Source: Bathymodiolus brooksi (taxonomy: Eukaryota; Mollusca; Bivalvia; Mytilida; Modiolidae). From it: a DNA stretch of 64,000 nucleotides. The stretch lies in the NCBI GenBank assembly GCA_963680875.1, contig OY804583.1:37755982-37819981 (forward strand), given 5' to 3'. This document shows, one piece after another, positions 12,863 through 24,562 of the stretch; position 1 is the stretch's first letter, and each line of letters opens with the position of its first letter. The notes beneath the pieces were generated by a model that saw nothing but the letters and a program-made list of their open reading frames with translations, was not told the DNA's origin and made no database searches. The position numbers and the translations under genes were made by a program.

Positions 12863-14400
12863 AATAAAACGTGGCTGGGTTTAACTAGTTTTATTGACCT
12901 AGAGCTCCCCTCTTAGTGAAACACTGCGTTCATAGAAGTGCTTCCCACATGTGACTTCATTAAAAAGTGGCTGGGTTTAACTAGTTTTATTGACCTAAAG
13001 CTCCCCTCTTATTGAAACACTGCATTCATAGAAGTGCTTCCCACATGTGACTTCAATAAAAGGTGGCTGGGTTTAACTAGTTTTATTGACCTAAAAGCTC
13101 CCCTCTAGGTGAAACACTGCATTCATAGAAGTGCTTCCCACATGTGACTTCAATAAAAAGTGGCTGGGTTTAACTAGTTTTATTGACCTAAAGCACCCCT
13201 CTTAGTGAAACACTGCGTTCATAGAAGTGCTTCCCACATGTGACTTCAATAAAAAGTGGCTGGGTTTAACTAGTTTTATTGACCTAAAGCTCCCCTCTTA
13301 GTGAAATACTGCGTTCATAGAAGTGCTTCCCACATGTGACTTCAATAAAAAGTGGCTGGGTTTAACTAGTTTTATTGACCTAAAACTCCCCTCTAGGTGA
13401 AACACTGCATTCATAGAAGTGCTTCCCACATGTGACTTCAATAAAAAGTGGCTGGGATTAACTAGTTTTATTGACCTAAAGCTCCACTCTTAGTGAAACA
13501 CTGCATTCATAGAAGTGCTTCCCACATGTGACTTCAATAAAAAGTGGCTGGGTTTAACTAGTTTTATTGACCTAAAGCTCCCCTCTTAGTGAAACACTGC
13601 ATTCATAGAAGTGCTTCCCACATGTGACTTCAATAAAAAGTGGCTGGGTTTAACTAGTTTTATTGACCTAAAGCTCCCCTCTTAGTGAAACACTGCGTTC
13701 ATAGAAGTGCTTCCCACATGTGACTTCAATGAAAAGTGGCTGGGTTTAACTAGTTTTATTGACCTAAAGCTGCCCTCATAGTGAAACACTGCATTCATAG
13801 AAGTGCTTCCCACATGTGACTTCAATAAAAAGTGGCTGGGTTTAACTAGTTTTATTGACCTAAAGCTCCCCTCTTAGTAAAACACTGTGTTCATCGAAGG
13901 TGCTTCCCACATGTGACTTCAATAAAAAGTGGCTGGGTTTAACTAGTTTTATTGACCTAAAGCTCCCCTCTTAGTGAAACACTGCGTTCATAGAAGTGCT
14001 TCCCACATGTGACTTAAATAAAACGTAGCTGGGTTTAACTAGTTTTATTGACCTAAAGCTCCCCTCTTAGTGATACACTGCATTCATAGAGGTGCTTCCC
14101 ACATGTGACTTCAATAAAAAGTGGCTGGGTTTAACTAGTTTTATTGACCTAAAGCTCCCCTCTTAGTGAAGCACTGCGTTCATAGAAGTGCTTCCCACAT
14201 GTGACTTCATTAAAAAGTGGCTGGGTTTAACTAGTTTTATTGACCTAAAGCTCCCCTCTTAGTGAAACACTGCATTCATAGAAGTGCTTCCCACATGTGA
14301 CTTCAATAAAAAGTGGCTGGGTTTAACTAGTTTTATTGACCTAAAGCTCCCCTCTTAGTGAAACACTGCGTTCATAGAAGTGCTTCCCACATGTGACTTC
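12863..14400. repeat. Tandem HOR pair, copy B, 16 monomers (1,538 bp)
   Basis: This has the same variant order as copy A except for one extra monomer at about 13552-13647, of the cttag/cattc type, inserted after the ctccactc monomer. Offset to copy A is 1,442 bp before this monomer and 1,538 bp after it (aatgaaaag at 12191 and 13729; gctgccctcat at 12231 and 13769). The pair therefore shows a 15-mer changing into a 16-mer or the reverse. Confidence 0.9.
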
Positions 14401-17400
14401 ATTAAAAAGTGGCTGGGTTTAACTAGTTTTATTGACCTAAAGCTCCCCTCTAGGTGAAACACTGCATTCATAGAAGTGCTTCCCACATGTGACTTCAATA
14501 AAAAGTGGCTGGGTTTAACTAGTTTTATTGACCTAAAGCTCCCCTCTTAGTGAAACACTGCATTCATAGAAGTGCTTCCCACATGTGACTTCAATAAAAA
14601 GTGGTTGGGTTTAACTAGTTTTATTGACCTAAAGCTCCCCTCTTAGTGAAGCACTGCGTTCATAGAAGTGCTTCCCACATGTGACTTCAATAAAAAGTGG
14701 CTGGGTTTAACTAGTTTTATTGACCTAAAGCTTCCCTCTTAGTCAAACACTGCGTTCATAGAAGTGCTCTCCACATGTGACTTCAATAAAAAGTGGCTGG
14801 GTTTAACTAGTTTTATTGACCTAAAGCTCCCCTCTTATTGAAACACTGCATTCATAGAATTGCTTCCCACATGTGACTTCAATAAAAGGTGGCTGGGTTT
14901 AACTAGTTTTATTGACCTAAAAGCTCCCCTCTAGGTGAAACACTGCATTCATAGAAGTGCTTCCCACATGTGACTTCAATAAAAAGTGGCTGGGTTTAAC
15001 TAGTTTTATTGACCTAAAGCACCCCTCTTAGTGAAACACTGCGTTCATAGAAGTGCTTCCCACATGTGACTTCAATAAAAAGTGGCTGGGTTTAACTAGT
15101 TTTATTGACCTAAAGCTCCCCTCTTAGTGAAACACTGCGTTCATAGAAGTGCTTCCCACATGTGACTTCAATAAAAAGTGGCTGGGTTTAACTAGTTTTA
15201 TTGACCTAAAACTCCCCTCTAGGTGAAACACTGCATTCATAGAAGTGCTTCCCACATGTGACTTCAATAAAAAGTGCCTGGGTTTAACTAGTTTTATTGA
15301 CCTAAAGCTCCCCTCTTAGTGAAACACTGCGTTCATAGAAGTGCTTCCCACATGTGACTTCATTAAAAAGTGGCTGGGTTTAACTAGTTTTATTGACCTA
15401 AAGCTCCCCTCTAGGTGAAACACTGCGTTCATAGAAGTGCTTCCCACATGTGACTTCAATAAAAAGTGGCTGGGTTTAACTAGTTTTATTGACCTAAAGC
15501 TCCCCTCTTATTGAAACACTGCATTCATAGAAGTGCTTCCCACATGTGACTTCAATAAAAGGTGGCTGGGTTTAACTAGTTTTATTGACCTAAAAGCTCC
15601 CCTCTAGGTGAAACACTGCATTCATAGAAGTGCTTCCCACATGTGACTTCAATAAAAAGTGGCTGGGTTTAACTAGTTTTATTGACCTAAAGCACCCCTC
15701 TTAGTGAAACACTGCGTTCATAGAAGTGCTTCCCACATGTGACTTCAATAAAAAGTGGCTGGGTTTAACTAGTTTTATTGACCTAAAGCTCCCCTCTTAG
15801 TGAAACACTGCATTCATAGAAGTGCTTCCCACATGTGACTTCAATAAAAAGTGGCTGGGTTTAACTAGTTTTATTAGCCTAAAGCTCCCCTCTTAGTGAA
15901 ACACTGCGTTCATAGAAGTGCTTCCCACATGTGACTTCAATAAAAAGTGGCTGGGTTTAACTAGTTTTATTGACCTAAAGCTGCCCTCTTAGTGAAACAC
16001 TTCGTTCATAGAAGTGCTTCCCACATGTGACTTCAATAACAAGTGGCTGGGTTTAACTAGTTTTATTGACCTAAAGCTCCCCTCTTAGTGAAGCACTGCG
16101 TTCATAGAGGTGCTTCCCACATGTGACTTCAATAAAAAGTGGCTGGGTTTAACTAGTTTTATTGACCTAAAGCTTCCCTCTTAGTCAAACACTGCGTTCA
16201 TAGAAGTGCTCTCCACATGTGACTTCAATAAAAAGTGGCTGGGTTTAACTAGTTTTATTGACAAAAAGCTCCCCTCTTAGTGAAACACTGCGTTCATAGA
16301 AGTGCTTCCCACATGTGACTTCAATAAAAAGTGGCTGGGTTTAACTAGTTTTATTGACCTAAAACTCCCCTCTTAGTGAAACACTGCATTCATAGAAGTG
16401 CTTCCCACATGTGACTTCAATAAAAAGTGGCTGGGTTTAACTAGTTTTATTGACCCAAAGCTCCACTCTTAGTGAAACACTGCATTCATAGAAGTGCTTC
16501 CCACATGTGAATTCAATAAAAAGTGGCTGGGTTTAACTAGTTTTATTGACCTAAAGCTCCCCTCTTATTGAAACACTGCATTCATAGAAGTGCTTCCCAC
16601 ATGTGACTTCAATAAAAAGTGGCTGGGTTTAACTAGTTTTATTGACCTAAAGCTCCCCTCTTAGTGAAACACTGCATTCATAGAAGTGCTTCCCACATGT
16701 GACTTCGATAAAAAGTGGCTGGGTTTAACTAATTTTATTGACCTAAAGCTCCCCTCTTAGTGAAACACTGCGTTCATAGAAGTGCTTCCCACATGTGACT
16801 TCAATAAAAAGTGGCTGGGTTTAGCTAGTTTTATTGACCTAAAGCTGCCCTCATAGTGAAACACTGCATTCATAGAAGTGCTTCCCACATGTGACTTCAA
16901 TAAAAAGTGGCTGGGTTTAACTAGTTTTATTGACCTAAAGCTCCCCTCTTAGTAAAACACTGTGTTCATAGAAGGTGCTTCCCACATGTGACTTCAATAA
17001 AAAGTGGCTGGGTTTTACTAGTTTTATTGACCTAAAGCTCCCCTCTTAGTGAAACATTGCGTTCATAGAAGTGCTTCCCACACGTGACTTAAATAAAACG
17101 TGGCTGGGTTTAACTAGTTTTATTGACCTAAAGCTCCCCTCTTAGTGATACACTGCATTCATAGAAGTGCTTCCCACATGTGACTTCATTAAAAAGTGGC
17201 TGGGTTTAACTAGTTTTATTGACCTAAAGCTCCCCTCTTAGTGAAACACTGCATTCATAGAAGTGCTTCCCACATGTGACTTCAATAAAAAGTGGCTGGG
17301 TTTAACTAGTTTTATTGACCTAAAGCTCCCCTCTTAGTGAAACACTGCGTTCATAGAAGTGCTTCCCACATGTGACTTCATTAAAAAGTGGCTGGGTTTA

Positions 17401-19239
17401 ACTAGTTTTATTGACCTAAAGCTCCCCTCTTATTGAAACACTGCGTTCATAGAAGTGCTTCCCACATGTGACTTCAATAAAAAGTGGCTGGGTTTAACTA
17501 GTTTTATTGACCTAAAGCACCCCTCTTAGTGAAACACTGCGTTCATAGAAGTACTTCCCACATGTGACTTCAATAAAAAGTGGCTGGGTTTAACTAGTTT
17601 TATTGACCTAAAACTCCCCTCTAGGTGAAACACTGCATTCATAGAAGTGCTTCCCACATGTGACTTCAATAAAAAGTGGCTGGGATTAACTAGTTTTATT
17701 GACCTAAAGCTCCACTCTTAGTGAAACACTGCATTCATAGAAGTGCTTCCCACATGTGACTTCAATAAAAAGTGGCTGGGTTTAACTAGTTTTATTGACC
17801 TAAAGCTCCCCTCTTAGTGAAACACTGCATTCATAGAAGTGCTTCCCACATGTGACTTCAATAAAAAGTGGCTGGGTTTAACTAGTTTTATTGACCTAAA
17901 GCTCCCCTCTTAGTGAAACACTGCGTTCATAGAAGTGCTTCCCACATGTGACTTCAATAAAAAGTGGCTGGGTTTAACTAGTTTTATTGACCTAAAAGCT
18001 CCCCTCTAGGTGAAACACTGCATTCATAGAAGTGCTTCCCACATGTGACTTCAATAAAAAATGGCTGGGTTTAACTAGTTTTATTGACCTAAAGCACCCC
18101 TCTTAGTGAAACACTGCGTTCATAGAAGTGCTTCCCACATGTGACTTCAATAAAAAGTGGCTGGGTTTAACTAGTTTTATTGACCTAAAGCTCCCCTCTT
18201 AGTGAAACACTGCGTTCATAGAAGTGCTTCCCACATGTGACTTCAATAAAAAGTGGCTGGGTTTAACTAGTTTTATTGACCTAAAACTCCCCTCTAGGTG
18301 AAACACTGCATTCATAGAAGTGCTTCCCACATGTGACTTCAATAAAAAGTGCCTGGGTTTAACTAGTTTTATTGACCTAAAGCTCCCCTCTTAGTGAAAC
18401 ACTGCGTTCATAGAAGTGCTTCCCACATGTGACTTCATTAAAAAGTGGCTGGGTTTAACTAGTTTTATTGACCTAAAGCTCCCCTCTAGGTGAAACACTG
18501 CGTTCATAGAAGTGCTTCCCACATGTGACTTCAATAAAAAGTGGCTGGGTTTAACTAGTTTTATTGACCTAAAGCTCCCCTCTTATTGAAACACTGCATT
18601 CATAGAAGTGCTTCCCACATGTGACTTCAATAAAAGGTGGCTGGGTTTAACTAGTTTTATTGACCTAAGAGCTCCCCTCTAGGTGAAACACTGCATTCAT
18701 AGAAGTGCTTCCCACATGTGACTTCAATAAAAAGTGGCTGGGTTTAACTAGTTTTATTGACCTAAAGCACCCCTCTTAGTGAAACACTGCGTTCATAGAA
18801 GTGCTTCCCACATGTGACTTCAATAAAAAGTGGCTGGGTTTAACTAGTTTTATTAGCCTAAAGCTCCCCTCTTAGTGAAACACTGCGTTCATAGAAGTGC
18901 TTCCCACATGTGACTTCAATAAAAAGTGGCTGGGTTTAACTAGTTTTATTGACCTAAAGCTGCCCTCTTAGTGAAACACTTCGTTCATAGAAGTGCTTCC
19001 CACATGTGACTTCAATAACAAGTGGCTGGGTTTAACTAGTTTTATTGACCTAAAGCTCCCCTCTTAGTGAAGCACTGCGTTCATAGAGGTGCTTCCCACA
19101 TGTGACTTCAATAAAAAGTGGCTGGGTTTAACTAGTTTTATTGACCTAAAACTCCCCTCTTAGTGAAACACTGCATTCATAGAAGTGCTTCCCACATGTG
19201 ACTTCAATAAAAAGTGGCTGGGTTTAACTAGTTTTATTG
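14401..19239. repeat. Left-domain satellite with 29-32-monomer spacing
   Basis: This is monomer array in which the variant order of the first kilobases returns: gaattgc, extra-A, gcacccc, gtgcctggg, attagcc, cttcgttc with aataacaag, gaggtgc. It appears once from about 14.83 to 16.2 kb and again, with monomers missing, from about 18.0 to 19.1 kb. gtgcctggg at 15274 and 18349 is 3,075 bp apart (32 monomers plus 3 bases). cttcgttc at 16002 and 18978 is 2,976 bp apart (31 monomers). The second passage lacks the cttag/cattc monomer before attagcc and lacks the cttagtcaaac and gacaaaaag monomers. Nothing except satellite is present. Confidence 0.85.
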
Positions 19240-21870
19240 ACCTAAAGCTCCACTCTTAGTGAAACACTGCATTCATAGAAGTGCTTCCCACATGTGACTT
19301 CAATAAAAAGTGGCTGGGTTTAACTAGTTTTATTGACCTAAAGCTCCCCTCTTATTGAAACACTGCATTCATAGAAGTGCTTCCCACATGTGACTTCAAT
19401 AAAAAGTGGCTGGGTTTAACTAGTTTTATTGACCTAAAGCTCCCCTCTTAGTGAAACACTGCATTCATAGAAGTGCTTCCCACATATGACTTCGATAAAA
19501 AGTGGCTGGGTTTAACTAGTTTTATTGACCTAAAGCTCCCCTCTTAGTGAAACACTGCGTTCATAGAAGTGCTTCCCACATGTGACTTCAATAAAAAGTG
19601 GCTGGGTTCAACTAGTTTTATTGACCTAAAGCTGCCCTCATAGTGAAACACTGCATTCATAGAAGTGCTTCCCACATGTGACTTCAATAAAAAGTGGCTG
19701 GGTTTAACTAGTTTTATTGACCTAAAGCTCCCCTCTTAGTAAAACACTGTGTTCATAGAAGGTGCTTCCCACATGTGACTTCAATAAAAAGTGGCTGGGT
19801 TTTACTAGTTTTATTGACCTAAAGCTCACCTCTTAGTGAAACACTGCGTTCATAGAAGTGCTTCCCACACGTGACTTAAATAAAACGTGGCTGGGTTTAA
19901 CTAGTTTTATTGACCTAAAGCTCCCCTCTTAGTGATACACTGCATTCATAGAAGTGCTTCCCACATGTGACTTCATTAAAAAGTGGCTGGGTTTAACTAG
20001 TTTTATTGACCTAAAGCTCCCCTCTTAGTGAAACACTGCATTCATAGAAGTGCTTCCCACATGTGACTTCAATAAAAAGTGGCTGGGTTTAACTAGTTTT
20101 ATTGACCTAAAGCTCCCCTCTTAGTGAAACACTGCGTTCATAGAAGTGCTTCCCACATGTGACTTCATTAAAAAGTGGCTGGGTTTAACTAGTTTTATTG
20201 ACCTAAAGCTCCCCTCTTATTGAAACACTGCATTCATAGAAGTGCTTCCCACATGTGACTTCAATAAAAGGTGGCTGGGTTTAACTAGTTTTATTGACCT
20301 AAAAGCTCCCCTCTAGGTGAAACACTGCATTCATAGAAGTGCTTCCCACATGTGACTTCAATAAAAAGTGGCTGGGTTTAACTAGTTTTATTGACCTAAA
20401 GCACCCCTCTTAGTGAAATACTGCGTTCATAGAAGTGCTTCCCACATGTGACTTCAATAAAAAGTGGCTGGGTTTAACTAGTTTTATTGACCTAAAACTC
20501 CCCTCTAGGTGAAACACTGCATTCATAGAAGTGCTTCCCACATGTGACTTCAATAAAAAGTGGCTGGGATTAACTAGTTTTATTGACCTAAAGCTCCACT
20601 CTTAGTGAAACACTGCATTCATAGAAGTGCTTCCCACATGTGACTTCAATAAAAAGTGGCTGGGTTTAACTAGTTTTATTGACCTAAAGCTCCCCTCTTA
20701 GTGAAACACTGCATTCATAGAAGTGCTTCCCACATGTGACTTCAATAAAAAGTGGCTGGGTTTAACTAGTTTTATTGACCTAAAGCTCCCCTCTTAGTGA
20801 AACACTGCGTTCATAGAAGTGCTTCCCACATGTGACTTCAATAAAAAGTGGCTGGGTTTAACTAGTTTTATTGACCTAAAGCTGCCCTCATAGTGAAACA
20901 CTGCATTCATAGAAGTGCTTCCCACATGTGACTTCAATAAAAAGTGGCTGGGTTTAACTAGTTTTATTGACCTAAAGCTCCCCTCTTAGTAAAACACTGT
21001 GTTCATCGAAGGTGCTTCCCACATGTGACTTCAATAAAAAGTGGCTGGGTTTTACTAGTTTTATTGACCTAAAGCTCCCCTCTTAGTGAAACACTGCGTT
21101 CATAGAAGTGCTTCCCACATGTGACTTAAATAAAACGTGGCTGGGTTTAACTAGTTTTATTGACCTAAAGCTCCCCTCTTAGTGATACACTGCATTCATA
21201 GAAGTGCTTCCCACATGTGACTTCAATAAAAAGTGGCTGGGTTTAACTAGTTTTATTGACCTAAAGCTCCCCTCTTAGTGAAACACTGCATTCATAGAGG
21301 TGCTTCCCACATGTGACTTCAATAAAAAGTGGCTGGGTTTAACTAGTTTTATTGACCTAAAGCTCCCCTCTTAGTGAAACACTGCGTTCATAGAAGTGCT
21401 TCCCACATGTGACTTCATTAAAAAGTGGCTGGGTTTTACTAGTTTTATTGACCTAAAGCTCCCCTCTTAGTGAAACACTGCATTCATAGAAGTGCTTCCC
21501 ACATGTGACTTCAATAAAAAGTGGCTGGGTTTAACTAGTTTTATTGACCTAAAGCTCCCCTCTTAGTGAAACACTGCGTTCATAGAAGTGCTTCCCACAT
21601 GTGACTTCATTAAAAAGTGGCTGGGTTTAACTAGTTTTATTGACCTAAAGCTCCCCTCTAGGTGAAACACTGCATTCATAGAAGTGCTTCCCACATGTGA
21701 CTTCAATAAAAAGTGGCTGGGTTTAACTAGTTTTATTGACCTAAAGCTCCCCTCTTATTGAAACACTGCATTCATAGAAGTGCTTCCCACATGTGACTTC
21801 AATAAAAGGTGGTTGGGTTTAACTAGTTTTATTGACCTAAAAGCTCCCCTCTAGGTGAAACACTGCGTTC
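19240..21870. repeat. 2,692-bp segmental tandem duplication, copy 1
   Basis: This about 27-monomer segment is repeated at 21932-24562. Exact-offset private markers are cacatatgacttcgataaa at 19481 and 22173, gggttcaac at 19604 and 22296, and gctgccctcat at 19631 and 22323, then again at 20881 and 23573. Only isolated differences were seen, for example gggttttac near 21430 against gggtttaac in the second copy. Internally the gctgccctcat monomers are 1,250 bp apart (13 monomers plus 2 bases), and 1,442 bp separate the last one here from the first in the next copy. Confidence 0.94.
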
Positions 21871-21940
21871 ATAGAAGTGCTTCCCACATGCGACTTCAAT
21901 AACAAGTGGCTGGGTTTAACTAGTTTAATTGACCTAAAGC
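21860..21940. repeat. Junction between duplicated segments, hybrid monomer
   Basis: The monomer here starts as the extra-A ctctagg type and continues as the gcgacttcaataacaag type, and the next begins tttaattgacc. In the intact order (for example around 24.53-24.9 kb) these types are several monomers apart. The composite is what an exchange breakpoint would leave, and it marks the join between the two 2,692-bp copies. Confidence 0.75.
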
Positions 21941-24562
21941 TCCCCTCTTAGTGAAACACTGCATTCATAGAAGTGCTTCCCACATGTGACTTCAATAAAA
22001 AGTGGCTGGGTTTAACTAGTTTTATTGACCTAAAGCTCCCCTCTTATTGAAACACTGCATTCATAGAAGTGCTTCCCACATGTGACTTCAATAAAAAGTG
22101 GCTGGGTTTAACTAGTTTTATTGACCTAAAGCTCCCCTCTTAGTGAAACACTGCATTCATAGAAGTGCTTCCCACATATGACTTCGATAAAAAGTGGCTG
22201 GGTTTAACTAGTTTTATTGACCTAAAGCTCCCCTCTTAGTGAAACACTGCGTTCATAGAAGTGCTTCCCACATGTGACTTCAATAAAAAGTGGCTGGGTT
22301 CAACTAGTTTTATTGACCTAAAGCTGCCCTCATAGTGAAACACTGCATTCATAGAAGTGCTTCCCACATGTGACTTCAATAAAAAGTGGCTGGGTTTAAC
22401 TAGTTTTATTGACCTAAAGCTCCCCTCTTAGTAAAACACTGTGTTCATAGAAGGTGCTTCCCACATGTGACTTCAATAAAAAGTGGCTGGGTTTTACTAG
22501 TTTTATTGACCTAAAGCTCACCTCTTAGTGAAACACTGCGTTCATAGAAGTGCTTCCCACACGTGACTTAAATAAAACGTGGCTGGGTTTAACTAGTTTT
22601 ATTGACCTAAAGCTCCCCTCTTAGTGATACACTGCATTCATAGAAGTGCTTCCCACATGTGACTTCATTAAAAAGTGGCTGGGTTTAACTAGTTTTATTG
22701 ACCTAAAGCTCCCCTCTTAGTGAAACACTGCATTCATAGAAGTGCTTCCCACATGTGACTTCAATAAAAAGTGGCTGGGTTTAACTAGTTTTATTGACCT
22801 AAAGCTCCCCTCTTAGTGAAACACTGCGTTCATAGAAGTGCTTCCCACATGTGACTTCATTAAAAAGTGGCTGGGTTTAACTAGTTTTATTGACCTAAAG
22901 CTCCCCTCTTATTGAAACACTGCATTCATAGAAGTGCTTCCCACATGTGACTTCAATAAAAGGTGGCTGGGTTTAACTAGTTTTATTGACCTAAAAGCTC
23001 CCCTCTAGGTGAAACACTGCATTCATAGAAGTGCTTCCCACATGTGACTTCAATAAAAAGTGGCTGGGTTTAACTAGTTTTATTGACCTAAAGCACCCCT
23101 CTTAGTGAAATACTGCGTTCATAGAAGTGCTTCCCACATGTGACTTCAATAAAAAGTGGCTGGGTTTAACTAGTTTTATTGACCTAAAACTCCCCTCTAG
23201 GTGAAACACTGCATTCATAGAAGTGCTTCCCACATGTGACTTCAATAAAAAGTGGCTGGGATTAACTAGTTTTATTGACCTAAAGCTCCACTCTTAGTGA
23301 AACACTGCATTCATAGAAGTGCTTCCCACATGTGACTTCAATAAAAAGTGGCTGGGTTTAACTAGTTTTATTGACCTAAAGCTCCCCTCTTAGTGAAACA
23401 CTGCATTCATAGAAGTGCTTCCCACATGTGACTTCAATAAAAAGTGGCTGGGTTTAACTAGTTTTATTGACCTAAAGCTCCCCTCTTAGTGAAACACTGC
23501 GTTCATAGAAGTGCTTCCCACATGTGACTTCAATAAAAAGTGGCTGGGTTTAACTAGTTTTATTGACCTAAAGCTGCCCTCATAGTGAAACACTGCATTC
23601 ATAGAAGTGCTTCCCACATGTGACTTCAATAAAAAGTGGCTGGGTTTAACTAGTTTTATTGACCTAAAGCTCCCCTCTTAGTAAAACACTGTGTTCATCG
23701 AAGGTGCTTCCCACATGTGACTTCAATAAAAAGTGGCTGGGTTTTACTAGTTTTATTGACCTAAAGCTCCCCTCTTAGTGAAACACTGCGTTCATAGAAG
23801 TGCTTCCCACATGTGACTTAAATAAAACGTGGCTGGGTTTAACTAGTTTTATTGACCTAAAGCTCCCCTCTTAGTGATACACTGCATTCATAGAAGTGCT
23901 TCCCACATGTGACTTCAATAAAAAGTGGCTGGGTTTAACTAGTTTTATTGACCTAAAGCTCCCCTCTTAGTGAAACACTGCATTCATAGAGGTGCTTCCC
24001 ACATGTGACTTCAATAAAAAGTGGCTGGGTTTAACTAGTTTTATTGACCTAAAGCTCCCCTCTTAGTGAAACACTGCGTTCATAGAAGTGCTTCCCACAT
24101 GTGACTTCATTAAAAAGTGGCTGGGTTTAACTAGTTTTATTGACCTAAAGCTCCCCTCTTAGTGAAACACTGCATTCATAGAAGTGCTTCCCACATGTGA
24201 CTTCAATAAAAAGTGGCTGGGTTTAACTAGTTTTATTGACCTAAAGCTCCCCTCTTAGTGAAACACTGCGTTCATAGAAGTGCTTCCCACATGTGACTTC
24301 ATTAAAAAGTGGCTGGGTTTAACTAGTTTTATTGACCTAAAGCTCCCCTCTAGGTGAAACACTGCATTCATAGAAGTGCTTCCCACATGTGACTTCAATA
24401 AAAAGTGGCTGGGTTTAACTAGTTTTATTGACCTAAAGCTCCCCTCTTATTGAAACACTGCATTCATAGAAGTGCTTCCCACATGTGACTTCAATAAAAG
24501 GTGGTTGGGTTTAACTAGTTTTATTGACCTAAAAGCTCCCCTCTAGGTGAAACACTGCATTC
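21932..24562. repeat. 2,692-bp segmental tandem duplication, copy 2
   Basis: This is the second copy of 19240-21870 and aligns without register change at offset 2,692 bp (28 monomers plus 4 bases). Beyond about 24560 the sequence continues with a ctctagg/cattc monomer, where the first copy meets the junction hybrid. Confidence 0.94.
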
